Of a stretch of 64,000 bases of DNA, positions 9,195-17,793 are shown in pieces. The stretch spans positions 1,566,001-1,630,000 of the forward strand of contig NZ_CP022189.1 in assembly GCF_003111685.1 (NCBI RefSeq), read 5' to 3'. Every line of letters begins with the position of its first letter. Position 1 is the stretch's first letter. Below the pieces are notes generated by a model that was given only the letters and a program-made list of their open reading frames with translations, had not been told where the DNA came from and made no database searches. The translations under genes and the position numbers were made by a program. This DNA comes from Alloyangia pacifica (lineage in GTDB: Bacteria > Pseudomonadota > Alphaproteobacteria > Rhodobacterales > Rhodobacteraceae).

Positions 9195-9396
9195 CGCCGC
9201 GCGCCCTCCGGCGCCCGAGACGCAGAGGCGCCGCACTATAATCCCCCTGCTCAGCGCGCACGCCATGGTTTGCGCAGCGGTATCCACATTGACGTTACTG
9301 GAGCGTATTTTTGCTGCGCTGAACGCTCTTTTCTTTTGCAATTTGCCCGCATAGGCTCCCGACTTAATAACAAGTAACCAATTCGGGAGATACTAC

Positions 9397-10581
9397 ATGA
9401 AGAAGTGGCTTCTGGCCTCTGCGCTTCCGCTCGTCACCGCCGGTGCCGCCTATGCGGATGAGGCCAAGATCGGCGTCATCCTCGGCTTCACCGGCCCGAT
9501 CGAATCCCTGACGCCCTCGATGGCGGGGAGCGCCGAGCTGGCGCTGGCGGAAATCAACGAGAGCGGCAACTTCCTCGAAGACGTGACGCTGGTTCCGGTC
9601 CGCGCCGACTCCACCTGCATCGACAGCGCAGCCGCCACCGCCGCGGCCGAACGACTGGTGACCACCGATGGCGTCGTCGCCATCATGGGCGCGGACTGCT
9701 CGGGCGTGACAGGCGCGGTTCTGTCGAACGTAGCCCTGCCGAACGGCGTGCCGATGATCTCGCCCTCGGCGACCTCGCCGGCGCTGTCGGCGGCCGAAGA
9801 CAACGGCCTGTTCTTCCGCACGTCCCCCTCGGACGCCCGTCAGGGCGAAGTGCTCGCCGGCATCCTCGGTGAGCGCGGCATTTCGTCGGTGGCGGTGACC
9901 TACACCAACAACGACTACGGCAAAGGCTTTGCCGATGCCTTCGAGGCGGCCTTCAAGGACGCCGGCGGCGAGATCACCCTCGCCTCCCCGCACGAAGACG
10001 GCAAGGCCGACTACTCGGCCGAAGTCGGCGCGCTGGCCTCGGCCGGCGGCGACGCGCTGGTGGTGCTGGGCTACTCGGACCAGGGCGGCAAGGGCATGAT
10101 CCAAGCCTCGCTCGACACCGGTGCCTTCGACACCTTCGCGCTGGGAGACGGCATGTATTCCGACGCGCTCCTCGCGGACCTCGGCAGCGACATCGACGGA
10201 TCCTTCGGCTCGGTGCCGTGGGCGGAAGGTGAAGGTGCAGAGAAGTTCAAGGCGGTTGCGGAAGCCGCCGGCGTGAACTCCGAAAGCTCCTACACCCGCG
10301 AAAGCTACGACGCCGCGGCGCTGATCGCGCTGGCGATGGCCAAGGGCGGCGAGCCCTCCTCGGCCGCGGTCGCCGCGAACATCCTCGACGTCGCCAACGC
10401 ACCGGGCGAGCCGATCCTGCCGGGCGAGCTGGGCAAGGCCCTCGAGATCCTCAAGGCGGGCGGCGAGATCGACTACGTCGGCGCCACAAACGTCGAGCTG
10501 ATCGGACCGGGCGAAGCCGCCGGCACCTACCGCTATTACGAGATCAAGGACGGCGCCTTCGAGACCGTCTCGTTCAAGTAA
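9397..10581 (+). CDS. LivK/HAAT-type ABC transporter substrate-binding protein
   Basis: This is a 394-residue periplasmic binding protein with a clear Sec signal peptide (MKKWLLASALPLVTAGAAYA, cleavage near residue 20). The mature chain starts DEAKIGVILGFTGPIES, the standard opening of type I periplasmic binding proteins for branched-chain or hydrophobic amino acids and amides. Further family blocks are ADCSGVTGAVLSNVA, ISPSATSPALS and TNNDYGKGFADAF. It heads a complete operon with two ATPases and two permeases. The cargo is not identifiable. A GGGAG ribosome site precedes the ATG. A strong hairpin directly after the gene probably lets the binding protein be made in excess over the membrane parts. 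Confidence 0.92.
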   Translation: MKKWLLASALPLVTAGAAYADEAKIGVILGFTGPIESLTPSMAGSAELALAEINESGNFLEDVTLVPVRADSTCIDSAAATAAAERLVTTDGVVAIMGADCSGVTGAVLSNVALPNGVPMISPSATSPALSAAEDNGLFFRTSPSDARQGEVLAGILGERGISSVAVTYTNNDYGKGFADAFEAAFKDAGGEITLASPHEDGKADYSAEVGALASAGGDALVVLGYSDQGGKGMIQASLDTGAFDTFALGDGMYSDALLADLGSDIDGSFGSVPWAEGEGAEKFKAVAEAAGVNSESSYTRESYDAAALIALAMAKGGEPSSAAVAANILDVANAPGEPILPGELGKALEILKAGGEIDYVGATNVELIGPGEAAGTYRYYEIKDGAFETVSFK

Positions 10582-10594
10582 GCGAAAGACCACA

Positions 10595-10624
10595 GCGCCC
10601 GGAGCCAGAGCTCCGGGCGCTTCT
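10595..10624 (+). terminator. Hairpin after the binding-protein gene, likely partial terminator
   Basis: GCGCCCGGAGC (10595-10605) and GCTCCGGGCGC (10610-10620) form a perfect 11-bp stem with loop CAGA and a weak TTCT tail. Such hairpins commonly reduce read-through from a binding-protein gene into its transporter genes. Confidence 0.7.
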
Positions 10625-10708
10625 CAACGCAAGGCCGCGGAAGAACACGCGCCGCGAAGAACCAAACAAAAACACGGGCAAAAAACGGGCCCGCTGGGAA
10701 AACAAGAT

Positions 10709-11491
10709 TTGATCCGCGTCGAAAACCTTCACCGCCATTTCGGCGGTTTTCGTGCCGTTGACGGGGCCAGCCTGGAGATCGCCAAGGGCTCGATCACCGG
10801 GCTCGTCGGGCCCAACGGCGCCGGCAAGACCACGCTGTTCAACGTCGTCGCCGGGGCGCTCGCGCCCACCTCGGGCCGGGTGCTCATGGATGGCGAGGAC
10901 GTGAGCGGGCTGCCGCCGCACGAGCTCTTCCATAAGGGGCTGCTGCGCACCTTCCAGATCGCGCATGAATTCAGCTCGATGAGCTGCCGCGAGAACCTGA
11001 TGATGGTGCCGGGCAGCCAGTCGGGCGAAAGCCTGTGGAACGCCATTTTCGGCCGCGGCCGCATTGCCCAGGAAGAGGCCATGCTGCTGAAGAAGGCCGA
11101 CGAGGTGCTCGACTTCCTGACCATCTCGCACCTCAAGGACGAGAAGGCGGGCAACCTTTCGGGCGGTCAGAAGAAGCTGCTCGAGCTCGGCCGCACGATG
11201 ATGGTCGACGCCAAGATCGTCTTCCTCGACGAGGTCGGCGCGGGGGTCAACCGCACGCTGCTCAACACCATCGGCGACGCCATCCTGCGGCTCAACCAGG
11301 AGCGCGGCTACACCTTCTGCATGATCGAACATGACATGGATTTCATCGGGCGGCTTTGCGACCCGGTCATCGTCATGGCCGAAGGCAAGGTTCTGGCCGA
11401 GGGCACGGTGGACGAGATCAAGGCAAATGAGGCGGTGATCGAGGCCTATCTCGGCACCGGACTGAAGAACAAGGAGATGATCGGCGGATGA
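10709..11491 (+). CDS. livG: ABC transporter ATP-binding protein, LivG type
   Basis: This is a 260-residue nucleotide-binding subunit. Walker A is GPNGAGKTT, the signature is LSGGQKK, Walker B is IVFLDEVGAG and the switch histidine is in CMIEHDMDF. The Walker B tail reads DEVGAGVN rather than the more usual DEPAAGLN, a variant but not a loss. The start is a TTG at 10709, because no ATG or GTG lies near the conserved MIRVENLHRHFGG opening; a GGGAA lies shortly upstream. The last 4 bases overlap livF. It energises uptake with LivF and the permeases downstream. Confidence 0.9.
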   Translation: MIRVENLHRHFGGFRAVDGASLEIAKGSITGLVGPNGAGKTTLFNVVAGALAPTSGRVLMDGEDVSGLPPHELFHKGLLRTFQIAHEFSSMSCRENLMMVPGSQSGESLWNAIFGRGRIAQEEAMLLKKADEVLDFLTISHLKDEKAGNLSGGQKKLLELGRTMMVDAKIVFLDEVGAGVNRTLLNTIGDAILRLNQERGYTFCMIEHDMDFIGRLCDPVIVMAEGKVLAEGTVDEIKANEAVIEAYLGTGLKNKEMIGG

Positions 11492-12312
11492 GCGGCGAGA
11501 TCTACGGCGATCGCGGCAACAAGGACCGCTCGATCACCAATCCCAAGGGCATGGGCGACGCCTGGCCGGTGAAACCCGGCGGCGCAGCCCATGCGGCCCC
11601 CGGGGGGCCCTTCCTCATCGGCGATGCGATGACCGGCGGCTATGGCAAAGGCGCGGACATCCTGCATGGCTGCACCATCGCCGTCGAACGCGGCGAGATC
11701 GCCGTCATCGTCGGACCGAACGGTGCCGGCAAGTCCACCGCCATGAAGGCGGTCTTCGGCATGCTCGATCTGCGGTCGGGCTCGGTGCGACTTGATGGCG
11801 AGGACATCACCGAGCTCTCGCCGCAGGACCGCGTGCGGCGCGGCATGGGCTTCGTGCCGCAGGTGCGCAACATCTTCCCCTCGATGACGGTGGAAGAGAA
11901 CCTCGAGATGGGCGCCTTCATCCGCAAGGAAGATTTCCGCCAGACCATGGAACAGGTCTACACGCTGTTCCCGATCCTGCGCGACAAGCGCCGGCAGGCG
12001 GCGGGCGAGCTCTCGGGTGGCCAGCGTCAGCAGGTGGCCGTGGGCCGCGCGCTGATGACCCGGCCCAAGGTGCTGATGCTCGACGAGCCGACCGCGGGCG
12101 TTTCGCCCATCGTCATGGACGAGCTTTTCGACCGTATCCTCGAGGTGGCGCGCACCGGCATCCCGATCCTCATGGTCGAGCAGAATGCCCGGCAAGCGCT
12201 GGAGATCGCCGACAAGGGCTACGTGCTGGTACAGGGCGGCAATGCCTTCACCGGCACCGGCAAGGAGCTGTTGGCCGATCCTGACGTGCGGCGGAGCTTC
12301 CTCGGTGGTTGA
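11488..12312 (+). CDS. livF: ABC transporter ATP-binding protein, LivF type, with N-terminal extension
   Basis: This is a 274-residue second nucleotide-binding subunit. Walker A is GPNGAGKST, the signature is LSGGQRQQ, Walker B is LMLDEPTAGV and the switch is MVEQNAR. Residues 1-45 (polar, Gly-rich) precede the usual LivF start at about MTGGYGKGADILHG. This makes it longer than the roughly 235 residues typical of the family. An internal ATG at 11629 would give the ordinary length, but the ATGA coupling to livG supports the longer form. Confidence 0.9.
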   Translation: MSGEIYGDRGNKDRSITNPKGMGDAWPVKPGGAAHAAPGGPFLIGDAMTGGYGKGADILHGCTIAVERGEIAVIVGPNGAGKSTAMKAVFGMLDLRSGSVRLDGEDITELSPQDRVRRGMGFVPQVRNIFPSMTVEENLEMGAFIRKEDFRQTMEQVYTLFPILRDKRRQAAGELSGGQRQQVAVGRALMTRPKVLMLDEPTAGVSPIVMDELFDRILEVARTGIPILMVEQNARQALEIADKGYVLVQGGNAFTGTGKELLADPDVRRSFLGG

Positions 12313-12727
12313 TCTGCATCGCCGGCTGACCGGCGCAGCGATCTGCGGGGCACTCTCCCTCGCGGCGCTGCCCGCCTTCGCGGAAGGCGCGCGCGTCTCG
12401 CTCGCGTGCGATCGCGTCACCGTCTGCTCCGAGGCGGGAACCTGCGCCGATGCGGAGGGCCAGGTCAGCTTCGTTCTGGCGCCGGTCGACACCGATGCCA
12501 CCGGCGCGGGCGCCTACGAGCTCACCATCGACGGCGGCGCCTCCCTGGCGGCGCAGGCGATGAGCTTTGCCGGTCCCTATCTCTGGGCCCCGGCGCTCGG
12601 CCACCGAGAGACGCTGACCTTCACCAGTGAAACCTCCGCGCTCTGGCTCCGCCAGACCATCGAGACCGGCACCACTGCGCCGCCCTCGGCGGAGATCGAC
12701 TTTCTGACATGCAGGATCCTACCCTGA
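12305..12727 (+). CDS. Small secreted protein inside the ABC importer operon
   Basis: This is a 140-residue protein with no family I recognise. It starts at the GTG 12305, overlapping the last 8 bases of livF, and its stop (12725-12727) overlaps the ATG of livH. The N-terminus is a convincing Sec signal peptide: basic VDLHRR, then hydrophobic GAAICGALSLAALPAFA. The mature part is about 110 residues with three Cys near its start (SLACDRVTVCSEAGTCADA) and one near the end (FLTCRILP). This suggests two disulfides in an exported protein, in line with a periplasmic accessory of the importer. Reading upstream in frame reaches 12185, but that part is a shadow of livF. Confidence 0.72.
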   Translation: MVDLHRRLTGAAICGALSLAALPAFAEGARVSLACDRVTVCSEAGTCADAEGQVSFVLAPVDTDATGAGAYELTIDGGASLAAQAMSFAGPYLWAPALGHRETLTFTSETSALWLRQTIETGTTAPPSAEIDFLTCRILP

Positions 12728-13737
12728 TGGACTTCCTCAACGCATTCGTGGCCTTGGCCAATTTCGTCATCGTGCCGGCGCTCGCCTACGGCAGCCAGCT
12801 GGCGCTCGGCGCGCTCGGCGTGACGCTGATCTACGCAATCCTGCGTTTCTCCAACTTTGCCCATGGCGACACCATGGCCTGGGGCACCATGTGCGCCGTG
12901 CTGGCCACCTGGGGCCTGCAGGCCGCGGGGATTAGTCTCGGACCGCTTCCGACCGCCCTGCTCGCCATCCCCGCCGGCATCGCCGGGGCCGCGGTGCTGG
13001 TGCTGGCGACCGACCGCGTGGTCTACCGCTTTTATCGCGCGCAAAAGGCCAAGCCGGTGATCCTGGTGATCGTCTCGATGGGCATCATGTTCGTCTACAA
13101 CGGGCTCACGCGCTTCGTGATCGGCCCCGATGACCAGAACTTCGCCGACGGCGAGCGCTTCCTGATTTCTGCGCGCGACTTCAAGGCGATGACCGGCCTC
13201 GATGAGGGCCTCGCGATCAAGACCACCCAGGCGCTCACCGTTGTGGTGGCGCTGATCACCGTCTCGCTGCTGTTCTGGTTCCTCAATCGCACGCGCACCG
13301 GCAAGTCGATGCGCGCCTATTCCGACAACGAGGACCTGGCGCTGCTCTCGGGCATCAACCCCGAGCGTGTGGTCACCGTGACCTGGCTGATCGTGGCGGC
13401 GCTGGCGACCATCGCCGGGGTGCTCTACGGGCTCGACAAGAGCTTCAAGCCCTTCACCTACTTCCAACTGCTGCTGCCGATCTTCGCGGCGGCCATCGTC
13501 GGCGGCATAGGCAACCCGCTCGGTGCCATCGCCGGCGGCTTCGTCATCGCCTTCTCCGAGGTCGGCATCACCTACGCCTGGAAGAAATTCCTCACCTACT
13601 TCCTGCCGGAGAGCATGGCGCCCGACGGGCTCGTGCAGCTGCTTTCCACCGACTACAAATTCGCGGTCAGCTTCGTGATCCTGGTGATCGTTCTGCTGTT
13701 CCGCCCGACCGGACTGTTCAAGGGGCAGACCATATGA
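12727..13737 (+). CDS. livH: Branched-chain/amide ABC transporter permease, LivH type
   Basis: This is a 336-residue permease with about eight hydrophobic segments. Family blocks are ALGVTLIYAILRFSNFAHGD near the N-terminus and FAAAIVGGIGNPLGAIAGG near the C-terminus. The ATG at 12727 is chosen because an AGGA site lies about 10 bases upstream; ATG 12709 would add six residues and deepen the overlap with the preceding gene. The stop overlaps livM as ATGA. It forms the membrane pore together with LivM. Confidence 0.9.
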   Translation: MDFLNAFVALANFVIVPALAYGSQLALGALGVTLIYAILRFSNFAHGDTMAWGTMCAVLATWGLQAAGISLGPLPTALLAIPAGIAGAAVLVLATDRVVYRFYRAQKAKPVILVIVSMGIMFVYNGLTRFVIGPDDQNFADGERFLISARDFKAMTGLDEGLAIKTTQALTVVVALITVSLLFWFLNRTRTGKSMRAYSDNEDLALLSGINPERVVTVTWLIVAALATIAGVLYGLDKSFKPFTYFQLLLPIFAAAIVGGIGNPLGAIAGGFVIAFSEVGITYAWKKFLTYFLPESMAPDGLVQLLSTDYKFAVSFVILVIVLLFRPTGLFKGQTI

Positions 13738-15026
13738 CCCGCACCATTGGTCTTTTCGCGCTGGTCGCAGCGCTGATCCTCGGCACCGGCTTCCTGCAGA
13801 GCTGGAACTCGGCGCTGATCATCCTCAACATGGGCCTCGTGAGCGCGATCATGGCGCTCGGGGTGAACCTGCAGTGGGGTCTTGCCGGTCTCTTCAACGT
13901 CGGCGTCATGGGCTTTGTCGCCGTCGGCGGCCTGGCCGTGGTGCTGGTCTCGATGGCGCCGGTCCCCGAGGCTTGGAATGCTGGCGGCCCCCGCGTCATC
14001 GGCGCGATCCTCTTCGGCATCGCCGTGGTCGTCGCGGCCGTGCTGGCCTGGAAGAAGCTCGGCACCGGCGTGCGCGGCTGGGCCGTGGCGGCAATCACCG
14101 TGGCGGGCTTCTTCGCCTACCGCGCGCTGCTCGACCCGGCGGTGGATGCCATCGAGGCGGTGAACCCCGCAGCCACCGGCTATCTCGGCGGGCTCGGCCT
14201 GCCAGTGCTGCTGGCCTGGCCGGTGGGCGGCGTGATGGCGGCGGGTGTGGCCTGGGCGATCGGCAAGACCGCGCTCGGCCTGCGTTCGGACTACTTGGCC
14301 ATCGCGACGCTGGGCATTGCCGAGATCATCATCGCGGTGCTGAAGAACGAGGACTGGCTGGCGCGCGGCGTGAAGAACGTCATCGGCCTGCCCCGCCCCG
14401 TTCCCTACGAGATCGACCTGCAGGCCGATCCGGGCTTCGTCGAAACCGCCGGCTCGCTGGGCCTTGATGCCACCACGGCCTCGACGCTGGCGGTGAAGCT
14501 TGGCTACTCGCTGCTCTTCACCGTGGTGCTGGTGGTGCTGCTGATCCTCGCCCAGCTGGCGCTGAAATCGCCCTGGGGTCGGATGATGCGCGCGATCCGC
14601 GACAACGAGACCGCCGCCGAGGCCATGGGCAAGGACGTCACCCGTCGCCACCTGCAGATCTTCGTGCTCGGCTGCGCGCTCTGCGGCATGGCGGGGGCGA
14701 TGATGACCACGCTCGACGGCCAGCTCACCCCGGGCACCTACCAGCCGCTGCGCTACACCTTCCTCATCTGGGTGATGGTGATCGTCGGCGGCTCCGGCAA
14801 CAACCTTGGCGCGGTGCTCGGCGGCTTCCTGATCTGGTTCCTCTGGGTGCAGGTCGAGCCGATGGGCCAATTCGCGATGAACCTGATCACCTCGGGCATG
14901 GCCGACGGCTCGGCGATCAAGGCCCATCTTCAGGACAGCGTCCAGCACATGCGGCTGCTGACCATGGGGGTGATCCTGCTGCTGGTGCTGCGCTTCGCAC
15001 CGCGCGGGCTGCTGCCCGAGAAGTAA
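13734..15026 (+). CDS. livM: Branched-chain/amide ABC transporter permease, LivM type
   Basis: This is a 430-residue membrane protein with about ten hydrophobic segments. Family blocks are MGLVSAIMALGVNLQWGLAGLFNVG, LGLRSDYLAIATLGIAEII, MRAIRDNETAAEAMGKDV and IVGGSGNNLGAVLGG. The central loop between about residues 60 and 160 is longer than in E. coli LivM. It ends the transporter operon and is followed by a strong terminator. Confidence 0.9.
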   Translation: MTRTIGLFALVAALILGTGFLQSWNSALIILNMGLVSAIMALGVNLQWGLAGLFNVGVMGFVAVGGLAVVLVSMAPVPEAWNAGGPRVIGAILFGIAVVVAAVLAWKKLGTGVRGWAVAAITVAGFFAYRALLDPAVDAIEAVNPAATGYLGGLGLPVLLAWPVGGVMAAGVAWAIGKTALGLRSDYLAIATLGIAEIIIAVLKNEDWLARGVKNVIGLPRPVPYEIDLQADPGFVETAGSLGLDATTASTLAVKLGYSLLFTVVLVVLLILAQLALKSPWGRMMRAIRDNETAAEAMGKDVTRRHLQIFVLGCALCGMAGAMMTTLDGQLTPGTYQPLRYTFLIWVMVIVGGSGNNLGAVLGGFLIWFLWVQVEPMGQFAMNLITSGMADGSAIKAHLQDSVQHMRLLTMGVILLLVLRFAPRGLLPEK

Positions 15027-15033
15027 AACGTGC

Positions 15034-15067
15034 CGCTGACCCCGCCCCCGGCGGGGTCAGCGACCTT
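15034..15067 (+). terminator. Terminator of the ABC importer operon
   Basis: CGCTGACCCCGCC (15034-15046) and GGCGGGGTCAGCG (15050-15062) form a perfect 13-bp stem with loop CCC, followed by ACCTTT. Confidence 0.75.
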
Positions 15068-15252
15068 TGGCCGAGAGCCTCCCCGGGGCTGCGCGGGCTT
15101 TGGCCGAACGGACAGCGTGTCGCAGCCTAAGACTATGGTAATCTGCCCGTTTCATCTTAGGTGGACGTCACCGCCGACGAACCTGCCCTCCGCCGGTGCG
15201 CAAGAGGCCGGGAACATCGTCCCGGCGCATTCGTTCAGGAGTCATGAGACAC

Positions 15253-15483
15253 ATGAATTGGCAAAGCATCACCCGCAACTGGGGCCTCACCGCCGAACGC
15301 CTCCCGCAACGCTTCCCGCATCTCGACAGCGACGAGCTGCGCGCACGCCCCCGGAGCCGCGAGGAACTCACCGCCGAGATCGCCCGGCGCCACGACCTGA
15401 CCCTGCAAGAAGCGGAACGCGAGCTCGACGATTGGGCCTTCGCGCTCGGCGCGGCCCAGAAGCTCGACCGACTTGCTGGCTAA
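15253..15483 (+). CDS. CsbD-like small protein
   Basis: This is a 76-residue hydrophilic helical protein. The MNWQSITRNWG opening and the C-terminal DLTLQEAERELDDW resemble CsbD/YjbJ proteins (MNW-x-x-I-x-x-x-W ... A-x-x-x-(V/L)-D-x-W). These are small general-stress proteins of unknown action. Similarity in the middle is weak. The start is uncertain: ATG 15253 lies 11 bases after AGGAG, while ATG 15244 (adding MRH) is only 3 bases from it. It stands alone between the importer operon and the XRE-cupin gene. Confidence 0.65.
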   Translation: MNWQSITRNWGLTAERLPQRFPHLDSDELRARPRSREELTAEIARRHDLTLQEAERELDDWAFALGAAQKLDRLAG

Positions 15484-15535
15484 GCCATCCCGAGGACTGT
15501 GTGGCCGGGCCGCGTGACCCCGCCCGCGCGCCGTT

Positions 15536-16156
15536 TCACCCCAGCGAGGTCACCCAGAGGATGCTCGCATCCTCGGCACTGACCGACACCACGTTGTGCC
15601 CCATCGAGGCGTCGTAATAGGCAGAGTCGCCGCGGCGCATCTCGATGGGCTCATAGAACTCGGTGTAAAGCGTTACGACGCCCGTGAGCACGTAGAGGAA
15701 CTCTTCTCCGTCGTGCCGAACCCAGCCGTCGAATTCGTCCATGGACCGGGCGCGCACCCGCGCGCGGTAGGGCAGCATCTTCTTGCGGGTCAGCGATTCC
15801 GCCAGCAGTTCATGCTCGTAGGTCGTAGTGACCTGCCGCAGCCCCTCGCCGTCCTTGACGTGCACCATCCGGCCCGAGACCTGCTCGCGCTTCGGCGGGG
15901 TGAAAAGCTGGGGCACTGATATTCCCAGCCCTACCGCCAGCTTCTTGAGCGCCTCGTAGGTCGGAGACATCTGCCCGTTCTCGATCTTCGAGAGCGTCGA
16001 GCGCGCCAGCCCGGCTTGCTTGGCGGCCTGTTCCAGCGTCCAGTCCCGTTCCTTGCGCAGCTCGCGCACGCGCGCGCCCAGATCGAGCGGCTCGGCGGAG
16101 TGTTCCTGCCCGGACTCGCGGGCAATGCGGATGAGGGTACGGGGATCACGCGACAT
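15536..16156 (-). CDS. XRE-family regulator with C-terminal cupin domain
   Basis: This is a 206-residue regulator. The XRE helix-turn-helix is at about residues 30-85 (VRELRKERDWTLEQAAKQAGLARSTLSKIENG shows both helices). The cupin ligand or sensor domain is at about 115-205 (HDGEEFLYVLTGVVTLYTEFYEPIEMRRGDSAYYDASMGH). The family controls polyamine, amino-acid or aldehyde catabolism genes (PuuR-like). The ATG at 16156 is chosen because the HTH begins soon after. The open frame back to 16342 crosses the start of the divergent acyl-CoA synthetase and shows no homology. Control of that synthetase gene is likely from the divergent layout. Confidence 0.88.
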   Translation of the reverse strand: MSRDPRTLIRIARESGQEHSAEPLDLGARVRELRKERDWTLEQAAKQAGLARSTLSKIENGQMSPTYEALKKLAVGLGISVPQLFTPPKREQVSGRMVHVKDGEGLRQVTTTYEHELLAESLTRKKMLPYRARVRARSMDEFDGWVRHDGEEFLYVLTGVVTLYTEFYEPIEMRRGDSAYYDASMGHNVVSVSAEDASILWVTSLG

Positions 16157-16244
16157 GAAACTGCCATAGCCTTCCGCCGCCACGCTTGCAATGCCGCTTG
16201 CGGCGGGGTTGCGCGACTCCCGCCGCCCGCCTAAGCCTTTAGCC

Positions 16245-17756
16245 ATGCTGTCCGTTTTCGATGAGGGCGCCTTTGCCCCCTGTCCCGCCCGCTTCAATCT
16301 CGCCGCCCATGTGCTTGCGGCGGGCGCGGCCACGCCCGACAAGATCGCTTTGTCGATCCTGCGCCCCAGCGCGGCCGAGCACTGGTCCTACGCGCGGCTC
16401 ATTGCTGCGGTGCGGGGCACCGCAACCGGGCTCCTGCAGGCGGGGCTCGAGCCAGGGCAGATCCTGCTGCTGCGGCTGGGAAACACGGTGGATTTTCCAA
16501 TCAGCTACCTTGGCGCCATCGCCGCAGGCATCGTACCAGTGCCGACCTCCTCGCAGCTGACCGAGCCCGAGGTGGCCCGCATCGTCGCGCAGCTTTCCCC
16601 CGCAGCGATCCTGCTGGGCGAAGGGATCGCCTGTCCCGCCACGGAAATCCCGACCCACACACCCGAGCGTTTCACCCCCTGGCACGACCTGCCGCCCGCA
16701 GACTACGCCGTGGGTGATCCGGAGCGGCTTGCCTACATCATCTACACCTCGGGCACCTCCGGCGTACCCCGCGCCGTCGCCCATGCGCATCGCGCGATCT
16801 GGGCGCGACAGATGATGATGGAGGACTGGTACGGTCTGCGCACCGACGACCGGCTGCTGCACGCCGGCGCCTTCAACTGGACCTACACGCTGGGCACCGG
16901 CCTCATGGACCCCTGGACCCGCGGCGCCACTGCGCTCATCCCCAAGGCCGGCACCGATCCTGCGCAGCTTGCAGTGCTGATGAAGCGCAACGATGCCAGC
17001 ATCTTCGCCGCCGCGCCGGGCGTGTTTCGGCAGGTGCTGAAATTCCCCCTCCCGCCTCTGCCCGAACTGCGCCACGCGCTCTCCGCCGGAGAGAAACTCT
17101 CCGACCCGATCCGCGAGCGCTGGCGCGCGGCGACGGGCAGCGAGATCTACGAGGCCTTTGGCATGTCCGAATGCTCGACCTTCATTTCGGAATCCCCCGA
17201 AAGGCCCGCCGCCGCCGGCACGCTCGGCCGTCCGCAGAGCGGGCGGCGCGTGGCCGTTCTCGGCCCGGACAACGCGCCGGTCCCACTCGGAGAAGCCGGT
17301 ACGCTCGCGGTGCATCGCACCGACCCGGGCCTCATGCTCGGCTACCTCGGGGCGCCCGAGGAAACCCGGGCGCGGTTTGCCGGCGACTGGTTCCGTACCG
17401 GCGATCAGGCCGCAATGGCCGAGGATGCCTCGATCAGCTACCTCGGCCGTGGCGATGACATGATGAACGCCGGCGGCTACAGGGTCTCGCCGCTGGAAGT
17501 CGAGGCGGCGCTGGCGGGTCTGCCGGGAATCCTCGAACTGGCGGTCACCGATCTTGCGGTGAAAGAGGGCGTGCGGGTCATTGCCGCTTTCTACGTCGCC
17601 GAAACCGAGCTTGATCCGGACATGCTCAAGGCTGCCGCGGCCCAGAAACTCGCGCGCTACAAGCAGCCCCGCGCCTGGGTGAGGGTCGAGACCCTGCCCC
17701 GCAACGCCAATGGCAAGCTGCGGCGCAAGGCGCTTCAGCTGTTCGCACCGGAGTGA
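16245..17756 (+). CDS. AMP-dependent acyl-CoA synthetase (benzoate-CoA ligase-like)
   Basis: This is a 503-residue ANL-superfamily ligase. The AMP-binding P-loop is YIIYTSGTSGVPRAVAHAH. A5-type IYEAFGMSE follows, then the A8 hinge WFRTGDQAAMAEDASISYLGRGDDMMNAGGYRVSP, and the A10 catalytic lysine is in PRNANGKLRRKAL. Reaction: carboxylate + ATP + CoA to acyl-CoA + AMP. The substrate pocket cannot be read; the overall style resembles benzoate/short-chain acyl-CoA ligases. Start ATG 16245 is 89 bp from the divergent XRE-cupin regulator, its probable controller. A hairpin follows the gene. Confidence 0.87.
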   Translation: MLSVFDEGAFAPCPARFNLAAHVLAAGAATPDKIALSILRPSAAEHWSYARLIAAVRGTATGLLQAGLEPGQILLLRLGNTVDFPISYLGAIAAGIVPVPTSSQLTEPEVARIVAQLSPAAILLGEGIACPATEIPTHTPERFTPWHDLPPADYAVGDPERLAYIIYTSGTSGVPRAVAHAHRAIWARQMMMEDWYGLRTDDRLLHAGAFNWTYTLGTGLMDPWTRGATALIPKAGTDPAQLAVLMKRNDASIFAAAPGVFRQVLKFPLPPLPELRHALSAGEKLSDPIRERWRAATGSEIYEAFGMSECSTFISESPERPAAAGTLGRPQSGRRVAVLGPDNAPVPLGEAGTLAVHRTDPGLMLGYLGAPEETRARFAGDWFRTGDQAAMAEDASISYLGRGDDMMNAGGYRVSPLEVEAALAGLPGILELAVTDLAVKEGVRVIAAFYVAETELDPDMLKAAAAQKLARYKQPRAWVRVETLPRNANGKLRRKALQLFAPE

Positions 17757-17763
17757 CGATAGG

Positions 17764-17784
17764 GGCCGGGCGCGGTGCCCGGCC
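17764..17784. terminator. Hairpin between the convergent acyl-CoA synthetase and nrdJ genes
   Basis: GGCCGGGC (17764-17771) pairs with GCCCGGCC (17777-17784) around GCGGT, in the 37 bp between two converging stop codons. No T-run on either side, so termination is inferred from position. Confidence 0.5.
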
Positions 17785-17793
17785 GCCGATGGC

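Noticed and set aside
13653..14948. 431-residue reverse-strand frame opposite livM
   Set aside because: Gly/His/Arg/Asp-rich shadow of a membrane protein gene; no motifs.
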